This document shows positions 34,527 to 43,780 of a DNA stretch of 64,000 bases, piece after piece. The notes beneath the pieces were generated by a model. The model ran no database searches, was not told the DNA's origin, and was given only the letters and a program-made list of their open reading frames with translations. The DNA lies in contig CANLZL010000002.1 in NCBI GenBank assembly GCA_947495575.1, forward strand, positions 682,001 through 746,000, written 5' to 3'. This stretch comes from an uncultured Nioella sp. GTDB taxonomy: Bacteria; Pseudomonadota; Alphaproteobacteria; Rhodobacterales; Rhodobacteraceae. Positions within the stretch are counted from its first letter, which is position 1. Every line of letters begins with the position of its first letter. The translations under genes and the position numbers were made by a program.

Positions 34527-36052
34527 CTGTTGCGGGGCATACCGAGAAGGGCGCAATTGGCGTCGAAACTCTGCATATGACGATGCGGTTTGGCGCGTTT
34601 ACCGCGCTTGACGATGTCTCCATCCGGATTGAACCCGGCACGTTTCACGCCCTGCTGGGCGAGAACGGGGCAGGCAAATCAACGCTTGTCAAATGCATGA
34701 TGGGGTTTTATGCGGCCACCAGTGGTGAAATGCTGGTGGATGGGCGCGAGGCGCTTGTGCCTGATCCAAAAGCGGCCCACGCCATGGGCCTTGGCATGGT
34801 TTACCAACATTTTACGCTGGTTCCCTCGCTGACCGCGGCCGAGAATCTGGTGATCAGCCGCACGGATGTGCCCAATGTCATCGACTGGGGCAAGGAGCGC
34901 ACTGAGCTGGCGGCGTTCATGGCGCGAATGCCATTTCAGGTGCCAATGGATCAGCCGGTTCGCGCGCTTGCCGCCGGGGAAAAGCAGAAGCTTGAGATCC
35001 TGAAACAACTCTACCTTGGTCGCAGGTTTTTGATCCTGGATGAGCCGACATCGGTCTTGACCCCTGATGAAGCAGATGAGGTTCTGGGCCATGTCCGCCA
35101 GTTATGCGAGGCGGGCGAGATCTCTGTCTTGATGATTACTCACAAGTTTCGCGAAGTTACGGCTTATGCCGATGATGTTTCCGTGCTGAGGCGCGGGAAA
35201 CTGGTGGGTGGAGGAAAAGTTTCAGAACTGTCCCATTCCGATATGGCGGCCCTGATGATGGGGGATGCCAAGCTGGCCGATCCCGCGCCCCGCACCGGAA
35301 TACCGGGCGCACCCATTCTTGAGTTATCGGGGCTGAAAGCAAGCGACCGGTCTGGACTGAAGGACATCGTGATCGACAAGCTGGATGTGCGCGGCGGCGA
35401 AATTGTCGGCATCGCCGGGATCTCGGGCAACGGCCAGATGGAAATGATGGAGATCCTGACCGGCCAGCGCCCGCTCAGCGCCGGTGAAATCCGGGTCAAA
35501 GATGCGCCCTTTGGTGCCACGCGCAGCGATGCTCGCTTGTCCTGCGTGCGGTATCTGCCGGAAGAGCCGCTTCAAAACGCCTGCGCGCCGCGTATGTCCG
35601 TGGCTGAAAATATCTCGTTCCGCACGTTTGATCTGAACGGTAAAGGCACGCGGTTCTGGCTATCTGGCCGTGAGATGCAGGGGCGGGCCAGCGATCTGGT
35701 TGCGGCCTTCAAGGTCAAGACGACCTCTTTGGACAGTCCAATACAGGCACTGTCGGGCGGCAATGTGCAGCGTGCCGTTCTGGCGCGGGAACTGAGCGGC
35801 GATGTTGACCTGCTGATCATTTCAAACCCCTGTTTTGGCTTGGATTTTTCGGCCGTGGCCGAGATCCGGGCCCGGATCATGGCCGCGCGCAATGGCGGGG
35901 CTGCTGTCCTTTTGATGTCCGAAGATCTGGACGAAATCATGGAATTGGCGGACCGGGTCATGGTCATGTCAGAAGGCAAGATCGCCTATGAAACCCCGAT
36001 TTCCGAGGCTGACATCACGCAGATTGGGCAATTCATGGGGGGGCATGTCTGA
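34523..36052 (+). CDS. BMP-type ABC transporter ATP-binding protein (two ATPase domains)
   Basis: The 509-aa protein has two ABC cassettes, as in RbsA/YufO. The first (about residues 10-240) has Walker [10 protein letters not shown], a [15 protein letters not shown] signature and [15 protein letters not shown]. The second has the degenerate Walker A region [19 protein letters not shown], signature [17 protein letters not shown] and Walker [16 protein letters not shown] with N-P in place of E-P, so probably only one fully competent ATP site, as usual for this family. It is coupled by overlaps of 4 bases upstream and 1 base downstream to the two cysteine hydrolase genes. Confidence 0.88.
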   Translation: MTVAGHTEKGAIGVETLHMTMRFGAFTALDDVSIRIEPGTFHALLGENGAGKSTLVKCMMGFYAATSGEMLVDGREALVPDPKAAHAMGLGMVYQHFTLVPSLTAAENLVISRTDVPNVIDWGKERTELAAFMARMPFQVPMDQPVRALAAGEKQKLEILKQLYLGRRFLILDEPTSVLTPDEADEVLGHVRQLCEAGEISVLMITHKFREVTAYADDVSVLRRGKLVGGGKVSELSHSDMAALMMGDAKLADPAPRTGIPGAPILELSGLKASDRSGLKDIVIDKLDVRGGEIVGIAGISGNGQMEMMEILTGQRPLSAGEIRVKDAPFGATRSDARLSCVRYLPEEPLQNACAPRMSVAENISFRTFDLNGKGTRFWLSGREMQGRASDLVAAFKVKTTSLDSPIQALSGGNVQRAVLARELSGDVDLLIISNPCFGLDFSAVAEIRARIMAARNGGAAVLLMSEDLDEIMELADRVMVMSEGKIAYETPISEADITQIGQFMGGHV

Positions 36053-36720
36053 TGGCGACAGTCGCAGGTGCATTTCCCTTTGCTTTTGATTTCAATCCCG
36101 CGACGACGGCGCTGATCGTGATCGACATGCAGCGCGATTTTGTTGAACCGGGCGGTTTTGGCGAAACCCTTGGCAACGACGTGTCCCTGCTGCAGGCGAT
36201 TGTTCCAACAACTGCTGCTTTGCTAAACCTTTGCCGTGCCAATCAAATGACAATCATCCACACCCGCGAATGCCATAAGCCAGACCTGTCTGATCTGCCT
36301 GATGCCAAACGCAATCGCGGCGCGCCGAGCCTGAGAATTGGCGACCCCGGTCCGATGGGTCGTATCCTGATCGCCGGCGAACCGGGGGCCGAGATCATTC
36401 CGGAGCTTGCGCCGCAACCCGGCGAGATCGTGATTGATAAACCCGGTAAGGGCGCATTTTACGCGACCGACCTTTCGGGACTCTTGTCAGAACGTAAAAT
36501 CACCTCGCTGATATTTGCCGGGGTCACAACCGAGGTTTGCGTGCAAACCACCATGCGTGAGGCGAATGACCGGGGTTTTGACAGCTTGCTGGTCGAAGAT
36601 GCGACTGAAAGCTATTTCCCAGAGTTCAAAGCCGCAACGCTTTGCATGATCCGTGCCCAAGGAGGGATCGTCGGGTGGACGACCAGATTTGATGACTTGG
36701 CCGAGGCACTAAATGACTAA
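36052..36720 (+). CDS. Second isochorismatase-like cysteine hydrolase, paralogue of BiuH (triuret hydrolase-like?)
   Basis: A 222-aa cysteine hydrolase with triad D25 (IVIDMQRDF), K133 ([12 protein letters not shown]) and C163 ([16 protein letters not shown]). It shares the BiuH framework ([31 protein letters not shown]) but differs around the substrate pocket (FCG replaced by [18 protein letters not shown] replaced by ATESYFPEF). BiuH-related triuret hydrolases (TrtA) are known to make carboxybiuret, which decays to biuret. Co-occurrence with biuH and atzF makes that a reasonable guess; N-carbamoyl or ureido acid hydrolysis is an alternative. Overlaps the cupin gene by 8 bases. Confidence 0.7.
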   Translation: MATVAGAFPFAFDFNPATTALIVIDMQRDFVEPGGFGETLGNDVSLLQAIVPTTAALLNLCRANQMTIIHTRECHKPDLSDLPDAKRNRGAPSLRIGDPGPMGRILIAGEPGAEIIPELAPQPGEIVIDKPGKGAFYATDLSGLLSERKITSLIFAGVTTEVCVQTTMREANDRGFDSLLVEDATESYFPEFKAATLCMIRAQGGIVGWTTRFDDLAEALND

Positions 36721-37057
36721 CCCACAACAAACCGCGAACTTCCTGGGGATTTGGCGTGACCTGCCGTTTGAGCCGTTTCGCGACGGGGTTGATATCCACC
36801 ATATCTGGCGTGGCGAACCTGCGCTGGCCATTCTGCGTTATGCGCCCGGCGCCAAGGTTCCGCGGCACGTGCATATGGGGTTGGAAACGATCCTGGTGTT
36901 GGATGGCGTGCAATGTGATGAGACCGGCGCCTATCCCCAAGGCAGCCTGATGATTAACCCCGAAGGCTCCGAACACTCCGTCTGGTCAGAAACCGGATGC
37001 ACGGTGTTGATCCAATGGGAACGCCCAGTAAAGATTCTAGAAGAAAGCCAAACATGA
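36713..37057 (+). CDS. Cupin-domain protein of the allophanate operon
   Basis: A 114-aa single-domain cupin. The metal-binding type motif is [28 protein letters not shown], with two histidines and a glutamate, and [21 protein letters not shown] forms the second half. The N-terminus ([23 protein letters not shown]) resembles ChrR-like or anti-sigma cupins. It overlaps the cysteine hydrolase gene by 8 bases and atzF by 4. Its function is unknown; a metal-dependent isomerase/hydrolase or ligand-sensing role is possible. Confidence 0.75.
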   Translation: MTNPQQTANFLGIWRDLPFEPFRDGVDIHHIWRGEPALAILRYAPGAKVPRHVHMGLETILVLDGVQCDETGAYPQGSLMINPEGSEHSVWSETGCTVLIQWERPVKILEESQT

Positions 37058-38847
37058 CCGGGACATCTTTTGAGTTCAGAAGCCTGTTTTCGGCCTATGC
37101 GACCGGGACCACGCCATTAGATATTGTAGAAGAAGTTTATGACCGCATCGCAGCGGTTGATGATCCGGGCATCTTTCTTCATTTGCGTGACAAGGCCGAG
37201 GTTTTGGCCGAGGCAGATGCGTTGGGCGCATATGATCCCGACCGGCCGCTCTGGGGGATTCCCTTCGCGATTAAGGATAATATTGACCTAGGCGGCGCGC
37301 CAACCACAGCCGCCTGTCCTGAATTCGCCTATACCGCAGAAAAAGATGCATTTGTCGTCGCGCGTCTCAGGGCTGCGGGGGCACTGCTGATTGGCAAGAC
37401 CAATCTCGACCAATTCGCCACTGGACTGGTGGGGGTCAGGTCGCCCTATCCCATTCCAAAGAATGCCGTGGACCCACAGATTGTTCCGGGTGGATCTAGC
37501 TCTGGCTCTGGCGTGGCTGTGAGCCACGGTATCGTGTCCTTCTCCCTGGGAACAGATACGGCCGGGTCGGGCCGGGTTCCCGCCGCATTGAACAATACTG
37601 TGGGGCTAAAGCCGTCGCTTGGGGCGCTCAGCGCATCGGGCGTGGTGCCGGCTTGCAGAACGCTCGACACAATCTCGATCTTCGCGCTGACAGTGCCAGA
37701 TGCCTATGCCGCCTTTCAGTGCGCCTGCGCATTTGATCCGGGCGATGCATATTCCAGGGCCCTGCCCGCACCAGACCTTGGGCCCGTCCAGCCCAACCTT
37801 TCATTGGCAGTTCCCGACGCCAACAGTTTGGAATTCTTCGGCGACCAGGTTCAGGCGGCTTCTTTTGCAGATGCACTGGCTACTCTGCGCGAGCTGGGGT
37901 GCGAGATAACCGAGATTGACTTCACGCCATTCTTCGAAGTTGCAAAGATGCTTTATGAGGGAGCATGGGTTGCTGAGCGAATGGCCGTCATCGAAGACAT
38001 GATGCGCGATGCACCGGATGCCATTCACCCGGTCACACGGCAAATTATCGGTGCTGCCGAATCTCTAAGTGCCGCTGACGCGTTCCGAGGTATCTATCGT
38101 CTGGCCGATCTGAAACGCGCGGCTGAGCCGGCTTTGGCAGGCGTGGACATGCTTTGCGTGCCGACCATTCCGACATTTTATTCCGTCAGTGATCTGGACG
38201 CAGACCCAATTGGCCCCAATTCGCGCTTTGGCACCTATACCAACTTCGTCAACCTCATGGATATGTGCGGGATCGCCGTGCCTACAAATCCGCGCGGCGA
38301 TGGCCGCCCCGGCAGCATCACATTATTGGCCCGCGCCGGGCTGGATTATATGATTGCAGGTCTGGCCGCGCGGGTCCATTCCGCTAGTAACCCTGCCTTG
38401 GGAGCAACTGGTTTTCACGCATCAACCTCGCACCCCATGACTACACACCAAGCAACCGAAACAGAAATGGCGATTGCTGTAGTCGGTGCGCATATGTCGG
38501 GTTTGCCACTAAACCATGAGTTAACGGATCGCCAAGCGCGGTTTCTGGAAGCAACCACCACGGCCCCTGACTATCGCCTCTTCGCATTGGCTGGCGGGCC
38601 GCCGGTTCGACCGGGTCTGGTTCGCGATCTAACCGCAGGCAGTGCCATTAAGGTCGAGGTTTGGGCCATGCCAAAAACGGAAGTTGGTCATTTCATGGAG
38701 CGCATACCCATGCCCCTGTCGATTGGGACAATTCGGCTGGCCGATGGACGAGAATTCAAAGGATTTCTGGCCGAAAACGCGGCTCTGGACGGCGCTGATG
38801 AAGTGACGTCATACGGTGGCTGGCGCGCTTATCTTGATCGTCAATAG
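37054..38847 (+). CDS. atzF: Allophanate hydrolase
   Basis: A 597-aa amidase-signature enzyme that splits allophanate to ammonia and carbon dioxide in two steps. ATG 37054 overlaps the cupin stop (ATGA); the upstream open frame is not used. The N-terminal amidase domain (1-440) has the catalytic Lys in FAIKDNIDLGG, the cis-Ser in VPGGSSSGSGVAV and the nucleophilic Ser in GTDTAGSGRVPAALNN. The C-terminal domain (about 465-597: IAVVGAHMSGLPLNHELT ... EVTSYGGWRAYL) is the AtzF-specific extension that decarboxylates the intermediate. Length matches AtzF (about 605). It completes the biuret to ammonia route begun by BiuH and ends the operon. Confidence 0.9.
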   Translation: MTGTSFEFRSLFSAYATGTTPLDIVEEVYDRIAAVDDPGIFLHLRDKAEVLAEADALGAYDPDRPLWGIPFAIKDNIDLGGAPTTAACPEFAYTAEKDAFVVARLRAAGALLIGKTNLDQFATGLVGVRSPYPIPKNAVDPQIVPGGSSSGSGVAVSHGIVSFSLGTDTAGSGRVPAALNNTVGLKPSLGALSASGVVPACRTLDTISIFALTVPDAYAAFQCACAFDPGDAYSRALPAPDLGPVQPNLSLAVPDANSLEFFGDQVQAASFADALATLRELGCEITEIDFTPFFEVAKMLYEGAWVAERMAVIEDMMRDAPDAIHPVTRQIIGAAESLSAADAFRGIYRLADLKRAAEPALAGVDMLCVPTIPTFYSVSDLDADPIGPNSRFGTYTNFVNLMDMCGIAVPTNPRGDGRPGSITLLARAGLDYMIAGLAARVHSASNPALGATGFHASTSHPMTTHQATETEMAIAVVGAHMSGLPLNHELTDRQARFLEATTTAPDYRLFALAGGPPVRPGLVRDLTAGSAIKVEVWAMPKTEVGHFMERIPMPLSIGTIRLADGREFKGFLAENAALDGADEVTSYGGWRAYLDRQ

Positions 38848-39222
38848 ACGCCTAGACATCAAGTTATTTGGCGAGCCCGACGGACGACACGCCGGACGAA
38901 ACTCTTTATAGTTTACAACGAAGTCATGACTGTTGCCCACAACAGCGCCCTGCCCCGTTCATATCTGCCCTAAGCATCGCCTTGCTTTGGGTTGGCGCAG
39001 CCCATCACCATCAGGACAATGTCAAAAGTGTCGTTCCAGCAGGATCGCCGGGGGTAGTTCCTTAATACAGCTTCTTGGCCCCGTTCACGTAAGGGATTGA
39101 TGGTGGCAAAGTCGTTGTTCCACCTATCCCAAAATCAATCAATTGAAATAATGAGCATACAATTGCTCGACGATTGAGGACAATGGTCGTAGTGTGGAAG
39201 CCCGGGCGGTAGAGGGGAAGGC
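38848..39222. other. Intergenic region upstream of the gntR-type gene
   Basis: These 375 bases hold no supported gene. A short inverted repeat, GAGCA (39153-39157) and TGCTC (39164-39168), lies about 55 bases before the regulator start and could be part of its promoter. No terminator could be drawn for the atzF operon. Confidence 0.35.
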
Positions 39223-39957
39223 ATGGCGCGACAAACATCCAAAAGCCGAATCTACGATCACTTCGTAAACGGCATCACGTCCGGGGCTCTCTCTCCAGGT
39301 GACCGACTGCCCACAGAAAAACAAATATCCGAGAAATTCGACGTAAGCCGCACAACGGTCCAAGGCGTGATGTCTCGCCTTGTCCATGAAGGTTTGGTTG
39401 AACGGTTTCAGCGGCGCGGCACCTTTGTGCGGGCGCCGGACGTGCGTAACGATGTGCGGGTAGATTTGGATATTCATAACATCCAGTCTTTTGAGTCCGA
39501 AATTGCCGTTGCCGGGAAAAACGTCGCCTACAAATTGGTTGAGCTTTCGCGATCGCCCTGCGACGAGCGGATCGCTGCGCACCTCGGGATTGAGGCGGGA
39601 CGAGAGGTGACTTCCCTCTATCGAACACGGTTCATCTCAGGAAAATGTATCGGGTCAGAACGCCGGTTTTTCTCGCCACATGTCGCCTTAGAGTTCGAGC
39701 TAAGCGCGCTGGACCGCGAAGGCGTACATATGATTATCGAACGAGACATGGGTATCGTGATCGGCCGGATCGACGCGGCGCTATTGGCACAAACCGCAAC
39801 TGACGAGGACGCTCAGGTGATGGGCGTTGATCCCGGCGCACCGCTTTTGGTGCGGTGTCACAGCCTCTTTGACACCAAAGGGGATATGATCCTCTACGGT
39901 GAAAGCCGTTACCTCGAGCCCTTTTCCTTTCGCTATACGGCAACGGTCAGGGGATAG
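39223..39957 (+). CDS. GntR-family regulator, HutC/UTRA subfamily
   Basis: The 244-aa protein has an N-terminal winged helix (SKSRIYDHFVNGITSGALSPGDRLPTEKQI...VSRTTVQGVMSRLVHEGLVERFQRRGTFV split over residues 5-70) and a C-terminal UTRA ligand domain (residues 90-240: VTSLYRTRFISGK, PLLVRCHSLFDTKGDMILYGESRYL). AGGGGAAGG precedes the ATG. It converges with the amidohydrolase gene, their stops being adjacent. It probably regulates the following catabolic/TRAP cluster; the palindrome at 40821-40836 is a candidate operator. Confidence 0.87.
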   Translation: MARQTSKSRIYDHFVNGITSGALSPGDRLPTEKQISEKFDVSRTTVQGVMSRLVHEGLVERFQRRGTFVRAPDVRNDVRVDLDIHNIQSFESEIAVAGKNVAYKLVELSRSPCDERIAAHLGIEAGREVTSLYRTRFISGKCIGSERRFFSPHVALEFELSALDREGVHMIIERDMGIVIGRIDAALLAQTATDEDAQVMGVDPGAPLLVRCHSLFDTKGDMILYGESRYLEPFSFRYTATVRG

Positions 39958-40815
39958 TCAGAACCCAAATAAGGCGTTGGGAGTATTCCATAAAATTTCT
40001 TCGGCGTCATTCGCTGTTCCCGCCCAACGGCGGATGTCCGCAACGCCCTGCACGTCATCGACATCTTGGAACTCCTCCAATTCTGACAGCGGGCGATTGA
40101 TCCGATGTTCCGACTTTCCGGTGTGAGGCCAGTCGCTGCCCCAGATAACGCGCCCCTTTGCGGTTGCGAATAATGCAGGGGCGATGCCATCCAATGCCGC
40201 ATGGGTTGGTGCATAATTGGTAGCCCGACATGCCCCTGAGGCTTTCAAGATGACGTTCCCCAAAGACAGCACTTCGTGCAGCTTCTCCAAATCCTCCGCC
40301 AAAATGGGGCTGCTCAGCTTCAGTCCACCGAAGTGATCAAGAATGACGGGGCGACCCAACTCTGAAAGCCCGGCCCGCAAATGATATAGCAATGCGACGG
40401 GCGCAAAGATTTCCAGGATCTTGTCACTCTGACCAAGTGCTCCGCCCATCGCCCGCAACTGTGACAAGCAATACTCCGGGTCTGCGTCACCCGATGTTTT
40501 GAAATTCGCACGCAATCCGCACACCCCGGGAAGGGTCAAGTCGCCGCACGGCCGGGCATGGGGGTCAACGACAATAACGCATTTTGCCGTCTCAAGACCC
40601 AGCCGGGCCACCGCGTTTAGACTAGGCTCGTTATTGGTGCCGTAGGGGCTGGGCTGCACGATCACGACACGGGATGCGCTGATTCTATCGAGATGGGCCC
40701 GCAACATAACTTCGTTTGCAAGATCAGGCGTGTAAGAGCGCGCCGGAAAAAGAGGCGCGGTTTCTCCCGAAAAAACATGCACATGCGAGTCAACAATTCC
40801 TATTTGAGTGTTCAT
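39958..40815 (-). CDS. Amidohydrolase of the 2-pyrone-4,6-dicarboxylate lactonase family
   Basis: A 285-aa TIM-barrel metal hydrolase of the COG3618 type. It has the metal-binding DSHVHVF at residues 9-15, the catalytic-Lys-free strand VVIVQPSPYGTNN, ILDHFGGLK (His) and the final metal Asp in GSDWPHTGK. Relatives open sugar-acid or pyrone dicarboxylate lactones. It is transcribed divergently from an SMP-30 lactonase gene with 78 bases between the starts, so the cluster encodes two different lactonase-type hydrolases. The substrate is unknown. Confidence 0.78.
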   Translation of the reverse strand: MNTQIGIVDSHVHVFSGETAPLFPARSYTPDLANEVMLRAHLDRISASRVVIVQPSPYGTNNEPSLNAVARLGLETAKCVIVVDPHARPCGDLTLPGVCGLRANFKTSGDADPEYCLSQLRAMGGALGQSDKILEIFAPVALLYHLRAGLSELGRPVILDHFGGLKLSSPILAEDLEKLHEVLSLGNVILKASGACRATNYAPTHAALDGIAPALFATAKGRVIWGSDWPHTGKSEHRINRPLSELEEFQDVDDVQGVADIRRWAGTANDAEEILWNTPNALFGF

Positions 40816-40820
40816 TTTTT

Positions 40821-40836
40821 ATTTGTCCCCACAAAT
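40821..40836. promoter_or_regulatory. Palindrome in divergent promoter, likely GntR operator
   Basis: ATTTGT-CCCC-ACAAAT, perfect 6-bp arms, lies in the 78-base region between two divergent hydrolase starts. The GT...AC core fits operators of GntR/HutC-type regulators, and such a regulator is encoded nearby. Confidence 0.5.
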
Positions 40837-40893
40837 GTGTTGCAGAATCCATATGCTTTTTATATCAATAAAATGCAATAAAGGAAAAAGTAG

Positions 40894-41829
40894 TTGTTCC
40901 AAGCACCACCAGAAGTCACCGCCGAGGTATTTGCGACTGTACCGGAAACCCTCCGCCCTGAGGGAAATTCCGAATGGTCCAGGACCCAACATGGCGGCCG
41001 CAGTTTTCGGGCCTTTCTGGAGGGCCCTTCTTTTGACCGCGATGGAAACCTCTACTGTGTCGATATTTGCAACGGACGTATCCTCAAATGCGATGCCGCG
41101 GGTGAATTCGATGTCGTCTGCGATTATGATGGCGAACCAAATGGCCTAAAAATTCATAAGGATGGCCGAGTTTTTGTGGCCGACCATGCCCATGGAATCA
41201 TGGTTCTGGACCCGATAAGCGGAAGGATCGAACCCTTTCTGACCCGGCCCGGACTTGAACGGTTCCACGGATTGAATGACCTGCATTTCAAATCCAATGG
41301 CGACCTCTACTTTACCGACCAGGGCCAAAGCGGCCTACACGCGGCCTATGGTCGCCTCTTCCGGCTTTCCGCGGATGGGCAACTGGAATGTCTTCTGGAC
41401 AACATTCCAAGCCCTAATGGGTTGGTTTTTAACGGAGACGAAAACCAAATATTTCTAGCGGTAACCCGCGCAAACGCAGTCTGGCGTATCCGATTTTTGC
41501 CTGACGGTCGCACTTTGGCGAAATCGGGCACCTACATTCAGCTTTCGGGCGGATTGGCAGGGCCGGACGGGCTTGCCCTGGGTGCAGGTGGAGAGCTGGC
41601 CATTGGCCATATGGGCCTGGGTACAGTTTGGATCATGTCCCCCCTGGGTGAGCCGATGCTGCGCATCCGTAGCCCAAAGGGCATTTTAACCGCAAATTGC
41701 GCATTTGGTGGCCCAGAGGGGCGCCACCTTTACATCACAGAAGCGGAAACATCTTCGATCCTTCGGGTCGAGTTGCCGTTCGCTGGCAAAGAAATGTTTG
41801 CACATCAGGCAGATGAAAGCAGCGCGTAA
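40894..41829 (+). CDS. SMP-30/gluconolactonase family protein
   Basis: A 311-aa six-bladed beta-propeller lactonase. The start is a TTG at 40894 with AAGGA 8 bases upstream; the only nearby in-frame ATG (40873) is cut off by a stop, and no internal ATG lies before conserved sequence. Metal and active-site motifs are EGPSFDRDGNLYCVDI, LNDLHFKSNGDLYFTDQGQ, PNGLVFNGDENQIF and GPDGLALGAGGELAIGHMG. Such enzymes hydrolyse aldonolactones using Ca2+ or Zn2+. The stop codon sits in the loop of a palindrome (41820-41836). The TRAP transporter genes follow 33 bases later. Confidence 0.82.
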   Translation: MFQAPPEVTAEVFATVPETLRPEGNSEWSRTQHGGRSFRAFLEGPSFDRDGNLYCVDICNGRILKCDAAGEFDVVCDYDGEPNGLKIHKDGRVFVADHAHGIMVLDPISGRIEPFLTRPGLERFHGLNDLHFKSNGDLYFTDQGQSGLHAAYGRLFRLSADGQLECLLDNIPSPNGLVFNGDENQIFLAVTRANAVWRIRFLPDGRTLAKSGTYIQLSGGLAGPDGLALGAGGELAIGHMGLGTVWIMSPLGEPMLRIRSPKGILTANCAFGGPEGRHLYITEAETSSILRVELPFAGKEMFAHQADESSA

Positions 41830-41836
41830 CGCGCTG
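41820..41836 (+). other. Hairpin with the stop codon of the lactonase gene in its loop
   Basis: CAGCGCG and CGCGCTG flank the TAA stop codon, giving a 7-bp stem with a 3-base loop that is exactly the stop codon. It lies between the lactonase and the TRAP genes and may affect translation termination or mRNA stability. Confidence 0.5.
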
Positions 41837-41862
41837 AAAACCACGCTTTGGGAGGGGCGGGA

Positions 41863-42408
41863 ATGATCAAGTTAATCGACAAATGGCTATGCCACATAGA
41901 GGATCTGCTGATCGTGGTTCTCACGGTCTTGGGGCTCGGGATGGCCACCTTGCAGGTCATCCTGCGATATGTCTTCAACACGGGCATTCACTGGCTCGAG
42001 GCCGGTCTTGTAACCGCCTTGATCTGGGCAATGTTGTTCGGGGCTGTCCGCGCCGTTCGAGAGGGACATCACCCAAGGGTTGATCTTATCCCACATCTCG
42101 TACCTCCCGCGGCCCGTGCAGCCCTGAACGCAGTCGCCCTAATTGCAACAGGCGCTCTTGTCCTTTTCTTTCTGTCTGACGCCGTATTCTACGCCAGATT
42201 TCTTAATATGATCAATGCGTTACATCCAGAGCTCGGCGTTCTGCAGCTTTACCCATTCCTGATCGTCCCGATCATCACGGCACTCATGGCTATCCGCTAC
42301 GCGATGATTGCCTGGGCCTTGTTCAAATCACCCGATGCCATGTCACCCGAGGGCAATTTTAGAATGCTCATGGGCGAAGACGTCAGCGCAGGAGACTACC
42401 ACGAATGA
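41863..42408 (+). CDS. dctQ: TRAP transporter small membrane subunit (DctQ family)
   Basis: The 181-aa protein has four hydrophobic segments and the DctQ pattern LGLGMATLQVILRYVFNTGIHWLEAG, with FGAVRAVREGHHPRVDLI after the second helix. ATG 41863 with GGAGGGG at 41851 is chosen. It overlaps dctM by 4 bases. It forms the membrane complex with DctM for the Na+-driven uptake of the DctP-bound acid. Confidence 0.88.
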   Translation: MIKLIDKWLCHIEDLLIVVLTVLGLGMATLQVILRYVFNTGIHWLEAGLVTALIWAMLFGAVRAVREGHHPRVDLIPHLVPPAARAALNAVALIATGALVLFFLSDAVFYARFLNMINALHPELGVLQLYPFLIVPIITALMAIRYAMIAWALFKSPDAMSPEGNFRMLMGEDVSAGDYHE

Positions 42409-43724
42409 CCGTCTTGACGCTTGTCTTAATCTTCTTTGCCCTTATCCTGATCGGTGCGCCGATCGCGATCGCCCTGGGCGGGTCTGCCATTATGGCCTCC
42501 CTGATCTTTTCTCCAATTCCGGATGGGATTGTCGGGCAGAAGATCTTTTCAAACCTGAACCACTTCACCCTTATGGCGATCCCCTTCTTTTTCCTGGCCG
42601 CAGGCCTAATGGAACGCGGCGGGTTGGTGCAACGCTTGGTGGGGTTCGCCCAGGCCCTGGTCGGCCACCTGAAAGCCGGTCTCGGGATGACGACAGTTCT
42701 GACCTGTATCTTCTTTGCGGCCATTTCAGGCTCCAGCCCGGCCACAGTCGCGGCCGTCGGAAACATTCTTTATCCGTCGCTTCTTCGCGAAGGCTATTCG
42801 TCGAAATACGCAATCGGGGCTCTGGCGACTTCTGGGTCGATTGGCATTCTGATCCCGCCTTCGATCCCGCTGATCCTCTACGGTTTTATCACCGAAACCT
42901 CGATCCCTGCCCTGTTCCTTGCGGGCATTCTGCCCGGTATCTTCTACGGAACGCTTTTGATGATCACGGCGCGCGTTCTTGCCACCAAGGAAGACATTGT
43001 TGTGCGCGAACGCAGCAACCGGGCCGAGTTGGGCCGGGCCCTGCGCAGCAGCATTCCGGCCTTGTCCCTGCCAGTCTTCATCGTGGTTGGAATCTACGGT
43101 TTCCCGGAATTTTCAATCGCCGGGTGGAACTATGATGGCGGCGCGATCTTCACACCGACCGAGGCTGCGGCCATCTCGGCTGTGCTGGCCTTGCTTATCG
43201 GGTTCTTCATCTACCGGGAATTGACCGTGAAGGAATTCCTGAAGGTCACCGCCGAAACCGGGCCACGCGTCGGAATGATCTTTTGGATCACTGCAAATGC
43301 GCTGCTTTTCGGGTTCTTCCTGACCTCAATCGGATTGCCGGCACAGATGGCCCAATGGGTTGTCGATATGAACTTGTCACCCATCGTCTTCTTGCTCTGC
43401 GTGAATGTACTTTTGGTGGTCGTTGGCTTCTTCCTTGAAGGCGTTCCAACCATCCTGGTCTTTGCACCACTTTTGGTTCCTGCGGCCGAAAATCTTGGGA
43501 TCGACCCGGTCCACTTCGCCATTATCATGGTGGTGAATATCGAGCTGGGCCTGATCACACCGCCGGTTGGAATCAACCTCTTCGTGGCCAGCTCAATCTC
43601 GGGCCAGCCAGTCCTGACTGTCTTTAAATCAACCATCCCTTGGATGATCGCAACCTTCATCACGCTGATGGTGGTCACGTTCTTCCCGCCCATTTCGATG
43701 TTCTTGCCAGGGCTCGGGCAATGA
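42405..43724 (+). CDS. dctM: TRAP transporter large permease (DctM family)
   Basis: A 439-aa, highly hydrophobic 12-helix permease. Family motifs include LIGAPIAIALGGSAI, FTLMAIPFFFLAAGLMERGG, FFAAISGSSPATVAAVGNILYP, SGSIGILIPPSIPLILYGFITETSI and the C-terminal ELGLITPPVGINLFVASSI. These contain the sodium-coupling and substrate path residues of the ion-transporter superfamily. It is followed after 56 bases by dctP. Confidence 0.9.
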   Translation: MTVLTLVLIFFALILIGAPIAIALGGSAIMASLIFSPIPDGIVGQKIFSNLNHFTLMAIPFFFLAAGLMERGGLVQRLVGFAQALVGHLKAGLGMTTVLTCIFFAAISGSSPATVAAVGNILYPSLLREGYSSKYAIGALATSGSIGILIPPSIPLILYGFITETSIPALFLAGILPGIFYGTLLMITARVLATKEDIVVRERSNRAELGRALRSSIPALSLPVFIVVGIYGFPEFSIAGWNYDGGAIFTPTEAAAISAVLALLIGFFIYRELTVKEFLKVTAETGPRVGMIFWITANALLFGFFLTSIGLPAQMAQWVVDMNLSPIVFLLCVNVLLVVVGFFLEGVPTILVFAPLLVPAAENLGIDPVHFAIIMVVNIELGLITPPVGINLFVASSISGQPVLTVFKSTIPWMIATFITLMVVTFFPPISMFLPGLGQ

Positions 43725-43780
43725 CATCACGGGCACCCTCACTGAATGAGCCTTCTGCTAGAAAAAAAGGGAGTAGAATA

